A stretch of DNA of 64,000 nucleotides from Gibbula magus (GCA_936450465.1 OW388302.1:56548959-56612958), one strand, 5' to 3'; shown: positions 21,007-32,879, counted from the stretch's first letter. The notes: generated by a model not told the origin, from the letters alone. Made by a program: numbers and translations.

Positions 21007-23059
21007 TCACTTTGAATAGGAATGATCCCAGTCAGTACTGGTGGATGGTTTAGGATCCAGCTGACCCTTTCTGTAATCACACTTGTCCTTCATGGATGTT
21101 TTGGCCTCAATGAAGTCAGAAATCTGCTGTCCTTGCTGTAATAACCTTCTCTTAACAACACCACTGTTCTTATTGTACATCTTTTGATAGTCTGCATCCT
21201 CATCCATTCTGCGCAAAGATCGAACTGATCCCGCAGATAGATGTACACCTAGGCACTGTGTTTTCGCAATGGCTGAAGTCCCAGGTCCATTATTCAGCCT
21301 GTGGATTGTTGACGATGCCCGGCCGATGTAATTTCTTGAGAAGTTGACATTTTTGGGTAGAGATACACTCAGAGATCTGTTTGCTGCTTCACATTTTTGA
21401 GTGTCAGTATAAAATTTCATGTGTTCCACCACTTCAACACTTAGTTTCATCTTCAAGATTTCATGTAGGAGATGTTTGTCACTGTCATTCATATTGAAAC
21501 TTGATATCTTGTTCTTGCAGAGATGCATCGACCGAGTCCACCAGCTACGGGAAACTCCACCACTGCAGACCACAGAGTGTCGGGCACATCGCGAACAGTC
21601 TCCAGTATAACACAGAAGCGTCGCCTCGAGGACTCTAGGTAAGATACTCCACAGTGTCTTCATGTCGCCAGCATGAGTTTTCATCAGTTCCTTAAGAATA
21701 AGACTGCAGCGTGCCTTTACATCTTGACTAAGCACTCTCTGTTGCTGCTTCCTCCGCTCACGGGTGGTGCCCGCAAACATCTCAGCACTGAAGTTAGCCT
21801 TGTAGCATTTACGGAATTGTCCTTGAGCTAGATGAGTAGGGTCAGCAAGTCGTTCGACCTTCCACATGGGATCAATGATCTTCATAGCTCTGTCTACACC
21901 CCGCTGACCTTGAGTCACCATCCGTTGTGACATACTTGATCAGCATTCCCTGTAAGGCCAGTTGATCACCAATGTCCTTCCCCATACCCATTTCTGAAAA
22001 TGGAGCAAATGTTGACATATTTGCTGTGCAATCGGCATGTCCTCCTGGACAGGTCACTTCCAGCCCCTTCCCTCTCAGCCAGGCTCCAGTCCAGCATAGC
22101 TTGTTTTGAAAGGATGCACCAATGATATATTTCTTATCAGTCACAGTTTCACAAGCGAGGCCGATGGCTAGAGAGGCATTTTGACCTGGCTTCTTCCTAC
22201 TAGCTATAGTCGTGGAATTGTAGCGGCCGTCCATGGCGATGTTCACTTCATTCAACTCCACACCTCTCTCGCTGTTGACTTGCTTTATGAGTTGAACCTT
22301 GTCGCCCATATCTTTAGTGTTCAGTTCAGTCACAGCACTTCCAACTCGATTAGCTGTTCTTTGCATGCTGCTTCTAGCCGGGGGAACCATGTCCATTGTA
22401 GCCATGAGAAGCCTTGCTCTGGTGGTGCTGATCGGTGTGTCTTGTAGTCCAACAGCCAGGGATAAGTTTGCTGCTGCTGGGTTTGGTCCTGGCTTATCTT
22501 GTTTCACCTCCTTGTACAGCTTCATCTCAGGTGTTTCAAAGTCACATGTCACACATTTTAGCACTATCCTCCAGCAGACACCCCATTTTCTCTCCCGATG
22601 TATCACAAGGTGGGTGTCAGTGCAGTCGGGAGACGTCAAACGGTGAAGGCGGTTACCCTCATTCCAGCAATTGGCCATTTCGGCACTGTCAACCAGTCGC
22701 ATTCCTTCACCGTCAGGAGAACTGCGTTCGTCTTGCGACTTGGGCTTGTCAGCTGGCAACGGACGAAGGAGACGGACTGAGCTGGAGATACCCTCACAGT
22801 CTGGTGTAGAAAGAACAGATCCATCAGACCTTGACTTTGCAACCAGTTTGAACTGCTCAGCACTCATCCTGGTGACAGACTTCTGTTGTGTTTGATGTGA
22901 GAGGTCTAGTCCATCTTCAGCATCAAAAGTCAGACCTTGATTCCATGGAATATTGCCCTTCTGAAAGCCTTGAGTGCGCCGCTGTCTGTCTCCTTTCATG
23001 TTCGAACGTAAAGTTGAAATGATACAGCACAGGTAGAGGCTGCACATTTTATACACCAT
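21007..23059 (-). pseudogene. Mutator-like transposase, frameshifted
   Basis: Two overlapping minus-strand frames (395 then 308 residues) form one transposase of the Mutator-like domain type. The first carries EVNIAMDGRYN, GQNASLAIG, CPGGHADCTA and KYVTTDGDSRS near its end. The second starts around VDRAMKIIDPMWKVERLADP and continues with QGQFRKCYKANFSAEMF and a Cys-rich stretch LCYTGDCSRC. The shift falls at the run of four C at about 21899-21902, so a one-base indel is the likely cause. The gene converges on the His-Me endonuclease. It is probably inactive here, although the 451-bp flanks are near-identical, so the indel is recent or a sequencing error. Confidence 0.75.
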
Positions 23060-23714
23060 ACCTGTGATTTGTCAATGCGCTGACAACTTATTGTATAGAC
23101 GGTCACTAAGAATTGACCAATCACACCATGCATATGTTTATTGGCTGGCAAGACAGTTTACCTACTTGACACCGTTATGCGTATTGATCAGCTGTCAGGT
23201 GTGAGGTGTGCCACTTAACTGCATGTAGCAATCAGCAGCCAATTAGCATTCAATAAAAAGTGGACTCATTGTGGCCAGTAATAAAATGTCTTTCTAGCAC
23301 TATCAAATTTAGCAGTTTCAATTTTTAATTTCATACTGAAATTTGATGAAAATTAAAAAAAATAGTGGCTAAAATTGATAAAAATTTTAAAAAATTATAA
23401 AAAAAAAAAAATCAGCTTTAATTTTATCAAATATTGTTTATTTGAAGGTATTTGATTAACATTTGCAGGTAAAGGTCACTTTTTGATGATACCCTGTCTC
23501 ATTTCAGAGTTTGAAGACTTGCGCTACCCTGCAGATGAAAAATCCACCAGATGAACTGGCCTTGGAGAGCAGATGACAGAGCCTGATGCAAGTCCCCTGT
23601 AGATTTGCTTGTGTCTGCACCAGAGACTTCAACTTTTGTGATCTAATTGGTAATTGAATGTACTTACTACCTGTGAAGTTTTATTAAATTTAGACAAAAA
23701 AAGGTGGTCTGATA
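23060..23714. other. Non-coding part of the nested element
   Basis: Upstream region of the transposase; very AT-rich around 23280-23450. No ORF. Presumably holds the promoter, but no clear TATA box was pinned down. Confidence 0.5.
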
Positions 23715-24165
23715 GGACATAGCCCACAATTCCATGCGCTAACTTTTACCTCAACCCGGAAACAATTCAGAGCCAATGTAGTCCCTAGTGTAGGGGCTGT
23801 TTCTCGTACTTGTAAAGATTATTTTGTGACATGTGATGGTTCAAATGAAAGGTCTGATACTGTAGTATGTGTGTGATTTTTTCTGGGTCTTAGATTTACT
23901 GCTATAGTGTTGGTGTGAGCAGGCAAAGTGACCCCAAATTGAAGGTCGAGGGTCACGGACCAACCTTGAAGGCAAGGTCACATTTGTTTACCCTGGCTAC
24001 CGGCCAAAAATGCCACGAAACCTATGCTCAATTTTTGACTGAAAAGTGGTCTATGGCAGGTAAGTCAGTATGCAAAAGCTGAATGCCAAACGAGATATAG
24101 GGAATTGGCTGTATTAGAAAGACAATGATGATAGAACTACTTGAAATTAATTGTGGGCTGTGGCC
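23715..24165 (+). repeat. 451-bp direct repeat, right copy
   Basis: Same orientation as 19622-20072, with one visible substitution (GCCAAACG versus GCCCAACG). Confidence 0.9.
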
Positions 24166-24218
24166 ATCTGCACCATTCCGACGGCTCTCCATCTTTCTTC
24201 AGGTGATAATCTTGCCAT
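24166..24218 (-). pseudogene. Tc1 transposase, displaced N-terminus
   Basis: The minus-strand ATG at 24216-24218 begins MARLSPEERWRAVGMVQM and meets the nested element exactly where the main part (18660-19621) picks up. This fixes the insertion point within codons of the HTH. Confidence 0.88.
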
Positions 24219-24654
24219 GTTTCTCGATGCAGTTGAAGTAGTGGTATGTCGTTGAGTGATTCGACACATCTTTTATACGCAAATAATGCACGTGCAGCAC
24301 GTGCTTTTGATGCAAAAAAATCACACTTTAATACAATTTGCCGGAAACGGATCGCCAAAACACAACAATTTTCGTGACACATATGACTACTGAAATAGGG
24401 AAATCATTTCAATGTCGTGCATTTAAAATTTTAACATTCTGCTAACAAAATATTAAATTTCAAAGTTTGGTATCGTTTCTTTTGCCCGTTAGTTTATATA
24501 ACCAATAAGCGCTTATTAGCTGCGATAAGCGCCACAGAACAAGTAGGAGACGAAGGCTCAACTTACAAGCTCAATGGCGGATCAACAACTGTCGGTGAAC
24601 CTCGGCTGATTCCGGCAGCTTCCGGTGGGTCGTGCCCCGGCCTTGACCTTGGTT

Positions 24655-26624
24655 CAGCCTCGGTTCACCACATCCTTCCCTGTTTTCTGGATCCCCCTCC
24701 GCTCTGCCGTCTTGATCGGTCGTTGAGGGTCGGGCTTCCGGGGGTGGGGACTCCCTCTCTGGCGTGTTGCTGTTGGGCCGTGGCCCCTTCTTCCGGCGTG
24801 GCGTGGCACCCTTTGGCAGGTGTCCTTCCCGTACCTGGCAGGGTCCTGTCTCGTCTGCCAGGTCTTCAGGGCCCGCGTGAACCCACGCGCGCCCCTCCAG
24901 TCAACGCACCCATTCAGGTGCGCTTGCGCTACCGGGCGCTTACCCGGAGTACATGGCCCACGCGTTGTCCAGCGTGTAGGCCGCCACTTCATCGGCTCCC
25001 TCTCTTCGGGACCTGGCCACTTCCTCAATGACGTAGCCCAGGAGAGTTGGTGTGAAAACCAGGCGGTGGGAAGTAAGGTGAGTCTGTATCCACCAGGATT
25101 TGGGTCTGGTCCAGATTTTGGAGGGCCTGGTGCTGGCGGGCGTCAAAGCCCCTGACTTTCCCGGTAAATCCAAACATCACGTTGGGGAAGCTTCGGGTCC
25201 AACTGTCCGCGGCCTTGGTCGTTCCCCTGAAGCAGTGCACGTGCACGCGGGTTGTCCTCGCTAGGACTGGACGGAGGAGCTCTACGCACTTCGCGTGCAC
25301 GTCAGACGCGTAGGGGTCATTTGGATAGCCCCGGACATGTACCACGACGGCCTTCCCCTGGGGCACTGCCCGAGCCTGTTGGATCAACACTTCCTCCTGC
25401 CTGTCCCACTGGTCGGAAGGGGCGGTCCGGTCCAGGCCCATCTCCCCGTCAACTATTAGGGGCTGGTGCCACAGGTTGACCATGCGGCCCAGGATCCGGT
25501 CGGTCATCTGGCTGGCCTTTTTTGGGTGGACCCCGACAGCTCTTATCACTCCCTCCTCCTGGGACGGTCCTGTTGGATGGGATTCCGGGACGCAATATAC
25601 TTCTACCTCCCTTGGCGCGGTTGCGGGCCCCTCTCCATCAGTTCTTCCAGGGACCCCCTCTGCCGGTGGGCCCCGAAATGGTCCGCTCGGGTCCTGTCCA
25701 GGTGGGCGTGGGAGTCGATGGCCTTTATCTTCCTGGGCCATTGGGCGGGCCGTTCCCTGGAAGGCGTAGGTCTGGCCTCCGCTCCTGCCGTCGATTTGTA
25801 GGTTTGTAGGCGTCACTCTCCCAGTGGACGTGGTTCCCTCCTGGCGCTCCTTCCCTCTGTTGGGAACTGGGTATGGGCCGAGGCCCTTCGGCTTTCCCCT
25901 GCATCTTGTCCAGGGCACATTTGCTCTCTCCCGTGTGGGGGTCTGGTCCTGCATCCTTCGGAATTCGGTCCGTTCTTCGGGCCGGAGCCTTCCCAGAAGG
26001 TAGAGGATTGCCCTCCAATGACAGAGGGCTGCTGGGGAGTTGATGGGGTAGAGCTCAAACTGCCGGGGCTGCTCCCACCCTTCCAGGTAGCAGAGTCTCT
26101 GCAGCTTGGGGACGGAGAACTGCTGGACGCAGCTCTGGTCTGGGATGTCATGCCCCGACCTGACTCTTCTCCATAAGTCCTCGATGGAAGCTTCAGGCCC
26201 CACGATCCATCTAGCCAGCGGACGCAAGGCTTGCCATATCCGATTCGTATTATCGTGCCTTTCCTCCGGCGTGGCGCTGGTTCTGTCGCCGAAGAATGCT
26301 GGGATGTGCTGCTCCATGGCATGATCCTTCAGCTTCCTGGTCACGGCGGTGCATCCTGGCACGGGGCATCGGGAGATCCCTCTCCCCTGGGGTGTTTTCA
26401 GTCCTCTTGGCGGCAGTGGTGGACTGGCCCTTCTGTTCTCCCTGGGCTCCTCTCCCTTGATGACGACCAACCGCAACTCTCCGTGACCCTCCTTCTGCAC
26501 TAATTGCAGTGGCTGCTCCCTGCGTCGCTCTAGTTGGGCTCCTGCCCCTTCCCCCTCATTCCGAGGTCGCTTCGCGATAGCTCCTTGGCGCATAGCCCCT
26601 GTAGGCCAGCCTCGGTTCACCACA
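24655..26624 (-). mobile_element. GC-rich inserted island with 18-bp flanking direct repeats
   Basis: CAGCCTCGGTTCACCACA occurs at 24655-24672 and 26607-26624. Between them the DNA is strikingly GC-rich compared with the AT-rich surroundings, and it encodes a TatD-like protein on the minus strand. The right flank continues directly into an R2 repeat. Mobility is inferred from the repeat-bounded compositional island; the element class is unknown. Confidence 0.5.
24940..26623 (-). pseudogene. Zinc-finger plus TatD-like DNase protein, frameshifted
   Basis: A minus-strand frame of 532 residues. It starts with a basic region, then a C2H2-like finger (CPVPGCTAVTRKLKDHAMEQH, in two parts: CPVPGC and HAMEQH), a helical domain (PLARWIVGPEASIEDLW), a low-complexity stretch, and a metal-dependent hydrolase domain with TatD signatures: AVGVHPKKA, GEMGLD, VVVHVRG, VHVHCFRG and DTDSPYF. 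The natural C-terminus (YVIEEVARSRREGADEV) is found in another frame down to 24940, so the reading frame breaks near 25028. TatD proteins are Mg-dependent nucleases. The gene sits in a mobile-looking GC island rather than resembling a host TATDN gene with introns. Confidence 0.6.
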
Positions 26625-26925
26625 CAGGAAAAAAGGGGTCAGTGATTAGTTATGAAAACAACCAACCCAGTCAATTAACCCCATTATGAACATTATTAGG
26701 TCAACTGACCTATTTCATTTCCCACAGGTGATGAAAATGATGTCATGATCTATTTTTAGGTGACCTCATATCTGTTGCTGATGTTGTTACAAGTCATTAT
26801 GAACATAATTAGGGCAATGACCCATTTTCTACTGTATACCCACATATTTCTTGAAAAACCAGTTTAAACCAGTTTTCAGATTTAGTGTGAATAACCTTGA
26901 AATTTTGATATACAAAAATAAGAAA
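26625..26925. repeat. R2-family dispersed repeat, copy 3
   Basis: CAGTGATTAGTTATGAAAAC through ACCAGTTTTCAGATTTAGTG, matching 15190-15470. Confidence 0.75.
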
Positions 26926-27349
26926 TTTAATCAAACAAAATATGATTTCATTTGAATAAAGGTAAATAAAAACGAAAACGAATACTTTTCCGTTTTTAAA
27001 GTTCTCTCACATATCATAAATGATAATGATAAATTAATCTACAATTTTTTCCTAAAAGAACATAACATATTTTTGGAAAATATTCTTTTTCCGTATTTAA
27101 TTCAAATCCAAGTTTTTAAATTAACCATATAGTAAATGTTTTCAGTTCTGTGAGCAATGGACATATTTTGAGAGTTTCAATCGCTCTTTTAAAGGTCTTA
27201 TTGTGAAATTATGGAATACTAACGTTGACAAATAGCACAGGTAGGTTCCCTGAAAAAGATAACAGACATATGTTTTCTTTGAATGATTGGAAATGTTTAC
27301 TATAATATTTTTCCAGGATGCGAAGTTTTGATGAATCTACTGCAGAACT
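26926..27349. other. AT-rich DNA, no gene seen
   Basis: The stretch 27200-27290 resembles 17345-17430 (GAAATTATGGAA, CTAACGTTGACAAAT, AGGTTCC). No coding signal. Confidence 0.5.
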
Positions 27350-27790
27350 TCAAGACATTGTAACTTTTAATGTTTCTTCTAGGAACTCCAATTTTTCTCT
27401 GGTCAAATAATTGTTTTCCAACCATTCAATGGACTTGTAGCGATCAAAATTTCCATCATCGAGGTCAAAGGGATTGAAGTCTTTAAAGTACTGAAGACAT
27501 GTTTCTATGATGTCTTCGTGCTTCAGCGATTGTATCACATCGCTAAAGAACCACCTCACTCGCTCGATTGCCCCAAAAGTTAAACAGGGGTGTTGATGTT
27601 GTGAGAGATGGTTAATTTTACACCCCTCACATTCCCTTGTTTTCTGCTCCTCTTTTATTAACTGTTTTAAACTTTTCAAGTAGAATCCATCCAGTACTAT
27701 TTCAAAGTTCCGGTTTCTTTTTTCTTCCCTAACCTCTTTGGGGAGAGGTAGTCTGTAGTGATGCTGGTTTACTTAAGAGAAGACATCTTC
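27350..27790 (-). pseudogene. Small zinc-finger protein remnant
   Basis: The longest minus-strand frame is 109 residues, with CEGCKINHLSQHQHPCL, a Cys/His cluster. Upstream in the same frame, a single stop separates it from a C2H2-like CMYCEDVFS segment near 27770, so the gene was longer. The following IETCLQYFKDFNPFDLDDGNF is not a family I can name. It lies near a Polinton polymerase relic on the same strand, which suggests, but does not prove, a common origin. Confidence 0.45.
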
Positions 27791-27799
27791 ACAGTACAT

Positions 27800-28600
27800 G
27801 CAGCGAAAAGAGCCTTTTGCTCTGTGGGATAAAGCCCTGTTGATTAGTACAGGACTTTCTTTCCTCTCCCCTTGAGAATGAAGTGGAAGGCGGCGATTCC
27901 GGTCCCGTTTTTACGAAATATACCGCATCTACATGGCGAATAAGGACTATATACGTGTGTTCAATACAAATTCAAGTAGCGACACCCGTACACAAATGGC
28001 TAATTCACACCCGAAACTTTGAATGAATTTTCTATGTTTTTTCGTTTTGATTCTATTACTTTCGAAAGATTGTCTTTAATTCGGGCCTCGTAACATCATA
28101 AATACGAAACGAAAAAAATGTATATACGGAATTGAAGACAAGATGTCTAGCTTCACAATGATATAAAAATTATTAGAATGCGACCTTTGGTTTCTATAGC
28201 TATGTAAAGTTTGTCTTTATTTCCACCTATAAAATCGTAAATACTTACAACATGTATGCGGCATTGCGAACGGTCGTTCATCGCACTTTTCCAAGAAATC
28301 ATAATCTCGAACCAGTTGACAAATAAGCACATGTCAACCCTAATATGCTCATGTTGTTTGACCTTTCAAATTAAAAGCTAACCTCGAACCATAACTGATG
28401 AAAATATGTTGATTAGTTTGTGTGCCGTTTGGTTTCACATGTCTCTCAGAAAGGTAAAATTGTATCTTTATTTCTGTGAATAAATATGCGCATTTTTATA
28501 TAGAATAAAAGATTATTCTTTTCGGTTTATTGTGATATAAAAATCTTGAAAATGCATTCAGTAGTTACTTCATCTTGACTGCATTTAAAGTCAAACATGA
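27800..28600. other. No gene seen
   Basis: AT-rich DNA without supported features. Confidence 0.5.
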
Positions 28601-28730
28601 TGAATTTTTTATCTTATGTTTGTTATCTATTTGAAGGGGAATGTGATAACAGAGATGATCGAAATCAACCATCTTTTGACAAGGTTGACACTTGTATTGA
28701 TTGCAGTCATGCTCTGCTTTTGTCCCTCGA

Positions 28731-29047
28731 GTTTGGACACTGCACATATCAGGGAAACTTTTTATCCTTCTATTTCAATCAATCAAGTTTTTACTCATTT
28801 CGGTGAGCATCGTGTTTTAGATTTTTTGAAGGCTATACACCTTATTGACAAATTGTAAATTTTAACTTTTCATTATCAGCTTTTATTCAACTTGTGATAA
28901 TACGCTGATGTTTTTACGACCTTCGTGCCGTGTTCTGTTTTTCAATAGCAATTTTCTTTTTTAAATTAGGCTAATAAATTAAATATCTCGCCGCTAATGG
29001 CTGCAATACTGCCGAAGCTGCGTTAAACAATAACTCACTCACTCAGA
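28731..29047 (+). mobile_element. 5'-truncated LINE insertion (about 0.32 kb)
   Basis: Matches the last 28 or so codons and 3' UTR of the LINE at 34806-40642, ending in the CGCCGCTAATGGCTGC core and CTCACTCA tail. Perfect 12-bp duplication TTTGTCCCTCGA at 28719-28730 and 29048-29059. It lies inside the Polinton polymerase relic. Confidence 0.92.
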
Positions 29048-29130
29048 TTTGTCCCTCGATTCAAAACTTTGAAACATTGTGGACATCGCCAATAGGTCTG
29101 ACATTCTGAAGGAAGATTATCTTTTTAGCT

Positions 29131-31000
29131 CATCAGGCCTGAAAGGCCCGATGGGATGGCGTCCGTCCATCCGTCCGTCCGTCCGTAAACATCCACTTTT
29201 TCGACTTCTTCTCCAGAACCAATAACTCTAGAGAGCTGAAATTTTATGTACAGACTCCTTGGCCAATGGGGATTCTAAATTGTAGATTTGGTGACGCTGT
29301 GACCCCAAATAAGGGCCCCAGGGGTCATAACCTTAAAAGCTATTTTCACCTTTTTCTCAAGAACCAATGACTCCAGAGAGCTGAAATTTTATGTACAGAC
29401 TCCTTGGCCAATGGGGATTCTAAATTGTAGATTTGGTGACCCTATGACCCCAAATAAGGGCCTCACAGGCCATTACCTAAAATCCTGTTTTCATCTTTTT
29501 CTCCGGAACAAAAACATCTAGAAGGCTGTGATATTGTATGCAAACTCTTTAGCCAATGGGGATTCTAACTTGTAAATTTGGTGACCCTGTGATCCCAAAT
29601 ATGAGCCACAGCCTAAAAAACCTTTGAAAATGAATTTTGAACTGATATTTTATGTGCACTTCATTCACTTTAATTGAAATGTATGTCGACTGAGATAACA
29701 ATCTACATTGTGGACATGTTTGTCAAATTGATGTAATCAATGTGAAATGAGAACTATTGAATAGCCTATGAACTGAAAATTTTGACAAGTCATAAAGGAC
29801 TAAATTGAAGAGGAGTTAAGAATTCTTTTATTTTACATGAGATATGTGAACTGCATATGACTGGTGATGAAATGATAAGATAAGATTATTTTCATCTTCT
29901 TCTCCAGAACGAAAAGACCTAGAAGGTTGTCATGTTGTGTAATGAGTCTTTAGCCAATGGAGATTCTAAATTGTAGATTTGGTGAAGCTGTGGCCCCAAA
30001 TAAGGGCCTCACAGGCCATTACCTAAAATCCTGTTTTCATCTTTTTCTCCGGAACAAAAATATCTAGAAGGCTGTAATATTGTATGCAAACTCTTTAGCC
30101 AATGGGGATTCAAACTTGTAAATTTGGTGACCCTGTGACCCCAAATATGGGCCACAGCTTAAAAAAAACCTTTGAAAATGAATTTTGAACTGATATTTTA
30201 TGACACTTCAATCACAATGATTTGAAATATATGTCGACTTTAGATAACAATCTACATTGTGGACATGTTTGTCAAATTGATGTAATCAATGTGAAATGAG
30301 AACTATGAACTGAAAATTGTGACAGGGCATAAAGGACTAAATTGAAGAGGAGTTAAGAATTCTTTTATTTTACATGAGATATGTGAACTGCATATGACTG
30401 GTGATGAAATGATAAGATTATTTTCATCTTCTTTTTCAGAACGAAAAGACCTAGAAGGTTGTCATGTTGGGTAAAGAGTCTTTAGCCAATGGAGATTCTA
30501 AATTATAGATTTGGTGACCCAGTGGCCCCAAATAAGGGCCTCACAGGCCATTACCTAAAATCATCTTTTCATCCAGAACAAACTAGAAGAAATATTTTGT
30601 TCAGAATGTTTAGATGTTTGGATGACAAGGCTTAGAACCGAGATTGTTTAGCCAAGGTGATTCTAAATTGTACTATGTACCATGAGATTCATCACATTGC
30701 CTGTTCTATTTAAGCCTTATACAGTTAGATCAGTGCTGCCAGTGTTTAGTGCAAGCAAGAGTCTATTACATAATTTGGCGGTAAAATACAAAAAACACAA
30801 CTGGCTTATAACCAGAGCCAAGGGGTCAGAATATTGCATAATCTCCTGTGTGTTGACCTTGCTGAGTGCTCTCTCTCAATTTCAAGAATAAGATTTGTCA
30901 GGGTTAGGGATCGTACATTATATTGAGACAACATATTTCTGTCTTTATCATCAAACAAAATAAACTCTGATGAGCTACAGAGCCCAAGGCTCTATTTTTC
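29131..31000. mobile_element. R1-family element, copy 2, essentially complete
   Basis: Starts TTTTTAGCTCATCAGG with a GGCC-TGAAA-GGCC hairpin and (CGTC)n. Ends CTGATGAGCTACAGAGCC with an AGAGCC/GGCTCT hairpin and TATTTTT. The TAGCTCATCAG start and CTGATGAGCTA near the end are inverted copies. Its boundaries are fixed because the polymerase coding sequence stops and resumes on either side. No protein, so it is non-autonomous. Confidence 0.75.
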
Positions 31001-32879
31001 TTTTCTTATGGGCCTTAAAACATGCTTCTGACCGGCACTGTATGTGACAGTCTGGACAGTTGACTGGATTATCCAATTTTTTACAAGATGGTCTTTTACA
31101 AACCCTGCAATAATTTTCACAAGAATGTTTCTCTTTACTTTGGGATGGAGTGAGACAGTGTTTGCAGAAATAGCTTTGCGAGAAAAAGCCTGAAATGTTT
31201 GGAATGGCATTAAAATGCTCATCTACCAAGTACACAAACAACTGCTTTCTGCCATCATTGTAACCTTTTGTCATAAGCTTATTGCCCAATTCTGCACTGA
31301 CCACTAGAATTTGACATCCTAACACTTTTTCAAATTTAGGTATATCAGATAAACTAGCAGCCCTGTCTTTTGAAAAACCTGCTTTGTCAGAAAGAATGGT
31401 AGCAAAGATGGTTTGTTGCTTTGCACACTTACGTAAATTGGTATACAGATTTCTTGAGCCATATGGGATACTTTCTGATCAGGTAAAAGTGTGCATGTGA
31501 ACACTGACATTTGTCTAAAGGATGTGACTTGAGAAGATCCTCCCAATCAGATTTTGAGGTCATGTGACTTTTTGCAAAACAAACAGCTAAAGATCGTGCC
31601 GAACACAAACTGTCTGTATTTTTGATTTCCACAATAGAGCATTTTTCTTTTACACTTTCTTTCAAATTACTGATTTTATGATGGCTTCCGTGACCCTTAG
31701 GAATATTAATCATGCCAATGTCTACATTAAAACTGTCATTTAACAGTAGGGTTTGATGACTTTTCATGACATTTTCTATGTGTGTCAACACTAAATCGGA
31801 ATTCATTTCTTTCAGAGGTCGGATGGGAATGATTATGGGTGTTTCCAAATTCTCGTGTCTAAGGACCATCCTTGCTAAATCATTATCTTGTAAATCCCCT
31901 CTAGCTTCCTGGATTACATCATCAAACATGTCATGAAGACTATATGTAAGGTGCTTAAGTTTTTTCCCTTTCATTGATCATTAAATCTGACATTATAGAT
32001 CTTTTCTACAGCAGCATGTTTGGCAAATCGTCTTTCCCTTCTCAGTTTAAACTCATAAGGTTGTTTATCATTATCTCCCTCTTTGTCAGTAACTTTATCT
32101 GTATTATGATTTTTCTCTGCCTGGTTTGATTCCCCACCATTTCCTCCCCCTTCTTGATTGTCATCCAACAAATCAAAATCCCTTACAACTTCTTCCCAAT
32201 GCTCAGGAAGACTGCCCCCAGGTTGGAAAAACTCATTAATTACCTCATCTATCTCAACATCTGAGAGTCGTTTGGAAGAAGATGACATTTCTGGTGGTGA
32301 ATTGAACCGTCTCTTCTTTGAAGGTTCTTTGATAGGTGATCGAAAAAGATCATCCAATCTTGCCATTTTACTCCTCAGAGGACCTGGTAAAGCCTGAGAC
32401 TCTGGCTCCTTTGATGTTGATTGTTGGATAACAGGTGGTGGACGTTTGAGACACTGCTGACGATGTCTAGCCAGTTGAGGGACGCGACGAAATGTTTCTC
32501 CACAAAATTGACATTGCAACCCTTTACCCTTGTCTGACCATTCTCCATCAGAGACACAGATCATAGTAAGATCATTAATTTCTTCTTGGCATATGTCCAT
32601 ATCTATTGGTAAGGTGTCTATGGGTGAATTGTCATTTTCCGTTCCTTCCTTCTTAGACCGAAACTCTCCATCCTCACACAGGGTGCGTTCTGTTTCCATG
32701 TCTTCATTGGCTGTTTGTTCATTTTCAGGTAAACCCTCTTGACACAACAGCTCAATCAGTTTTAAATTCACTGCTTCATATTTTACCAGGCCTAAGTACT
32801 GTACCCAGAACATTAACTCATTACTGGTGGTGAATGAATCCAGTTTGGCCAAAACAGCTTCTCTAAAAATATGGTCCAT

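Larger units (their letters stand above)
19622..24165. mobile_element. Mutator-like-transposase element with LTR-like direct repeats
   Basis: A 4544-bp insertion in the Tc1 gene, flanked by ATCT on both sides (a likely 4-bp target duplication). The outer ends are GGACATAGCCCACAATT and AATTGTGGGCTGTGGCC, inverted repeats matching at 15 of 17 positions. The first and last 451 bp are direct repeats of each other, differing at one visible base. Inside are a plus-strand His-Me endonuclease gene and a convergent minus-strand transposase pseudogene. Direct terminal repeats are normal for LTR retrotransposons but not for cut-and-paste elements. Confidence 0.75.
18369..24498 (-). mobile_element. Tc1-family transposon interrupted by a second transposon
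   Basis: 31-bp perfect terminal inverted repeats at 18369-18399 and 24468-24498 (core ACTAACGGGCAAAAGAAACG). They flank a minus-strand Tc1 transposase. Removing the nested insertion at 19622-24165 leaves about 1.58 kb, the normal Tc1 size, so the outer element is complete apart from that disruption. Confidence 0.9.
28600..32879 (-). pseudogene. Polinton/Maverick-type DNA polymerase B relic, split and frameshifted
   Basis: N-terminal half of a virus-type family-B polymerase, read on the minus strand. The reading starts near 32879 behind a possible splice acceptor (CCATTTCAG), with a C2H2 finger (CQFCGETFRRVPQLARHRQQ). A conserved helical region follows (LHDMFDDVIQEARGDL), then KGHGSHHKI and Cys-rich treble-clef segments (FCKHCLTPSQ, CRVCKRPSC). 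Frame changes occur near 31971 and near 31470. An R1 element (29131-31000) and a LINE tail (28731-29047) split the gene; further Cys-rich parts resume at 29060-29131 and about 28630-28730 (CQPCQKMVDFDHLCY). The exonuclease and polymerase domains are gone. It is clearly dead and is a different lineage from the element at 55840-64000. Confidence 0.75.

Noticed and set aside
25252..26503. Several plus-strand ORFs in the GC-rich island
   Set aside because: They are shadows of the minus-strand TatD-like gene; GC-rich DNA has few stops.
30965..31000. CTGATGAG followed by a small hairpin, a second hammerhead candidate
   Set aside because: There is no GAA element after a stem II and no NUH cleavage site; it is the conserved 3' end of the R1 element.
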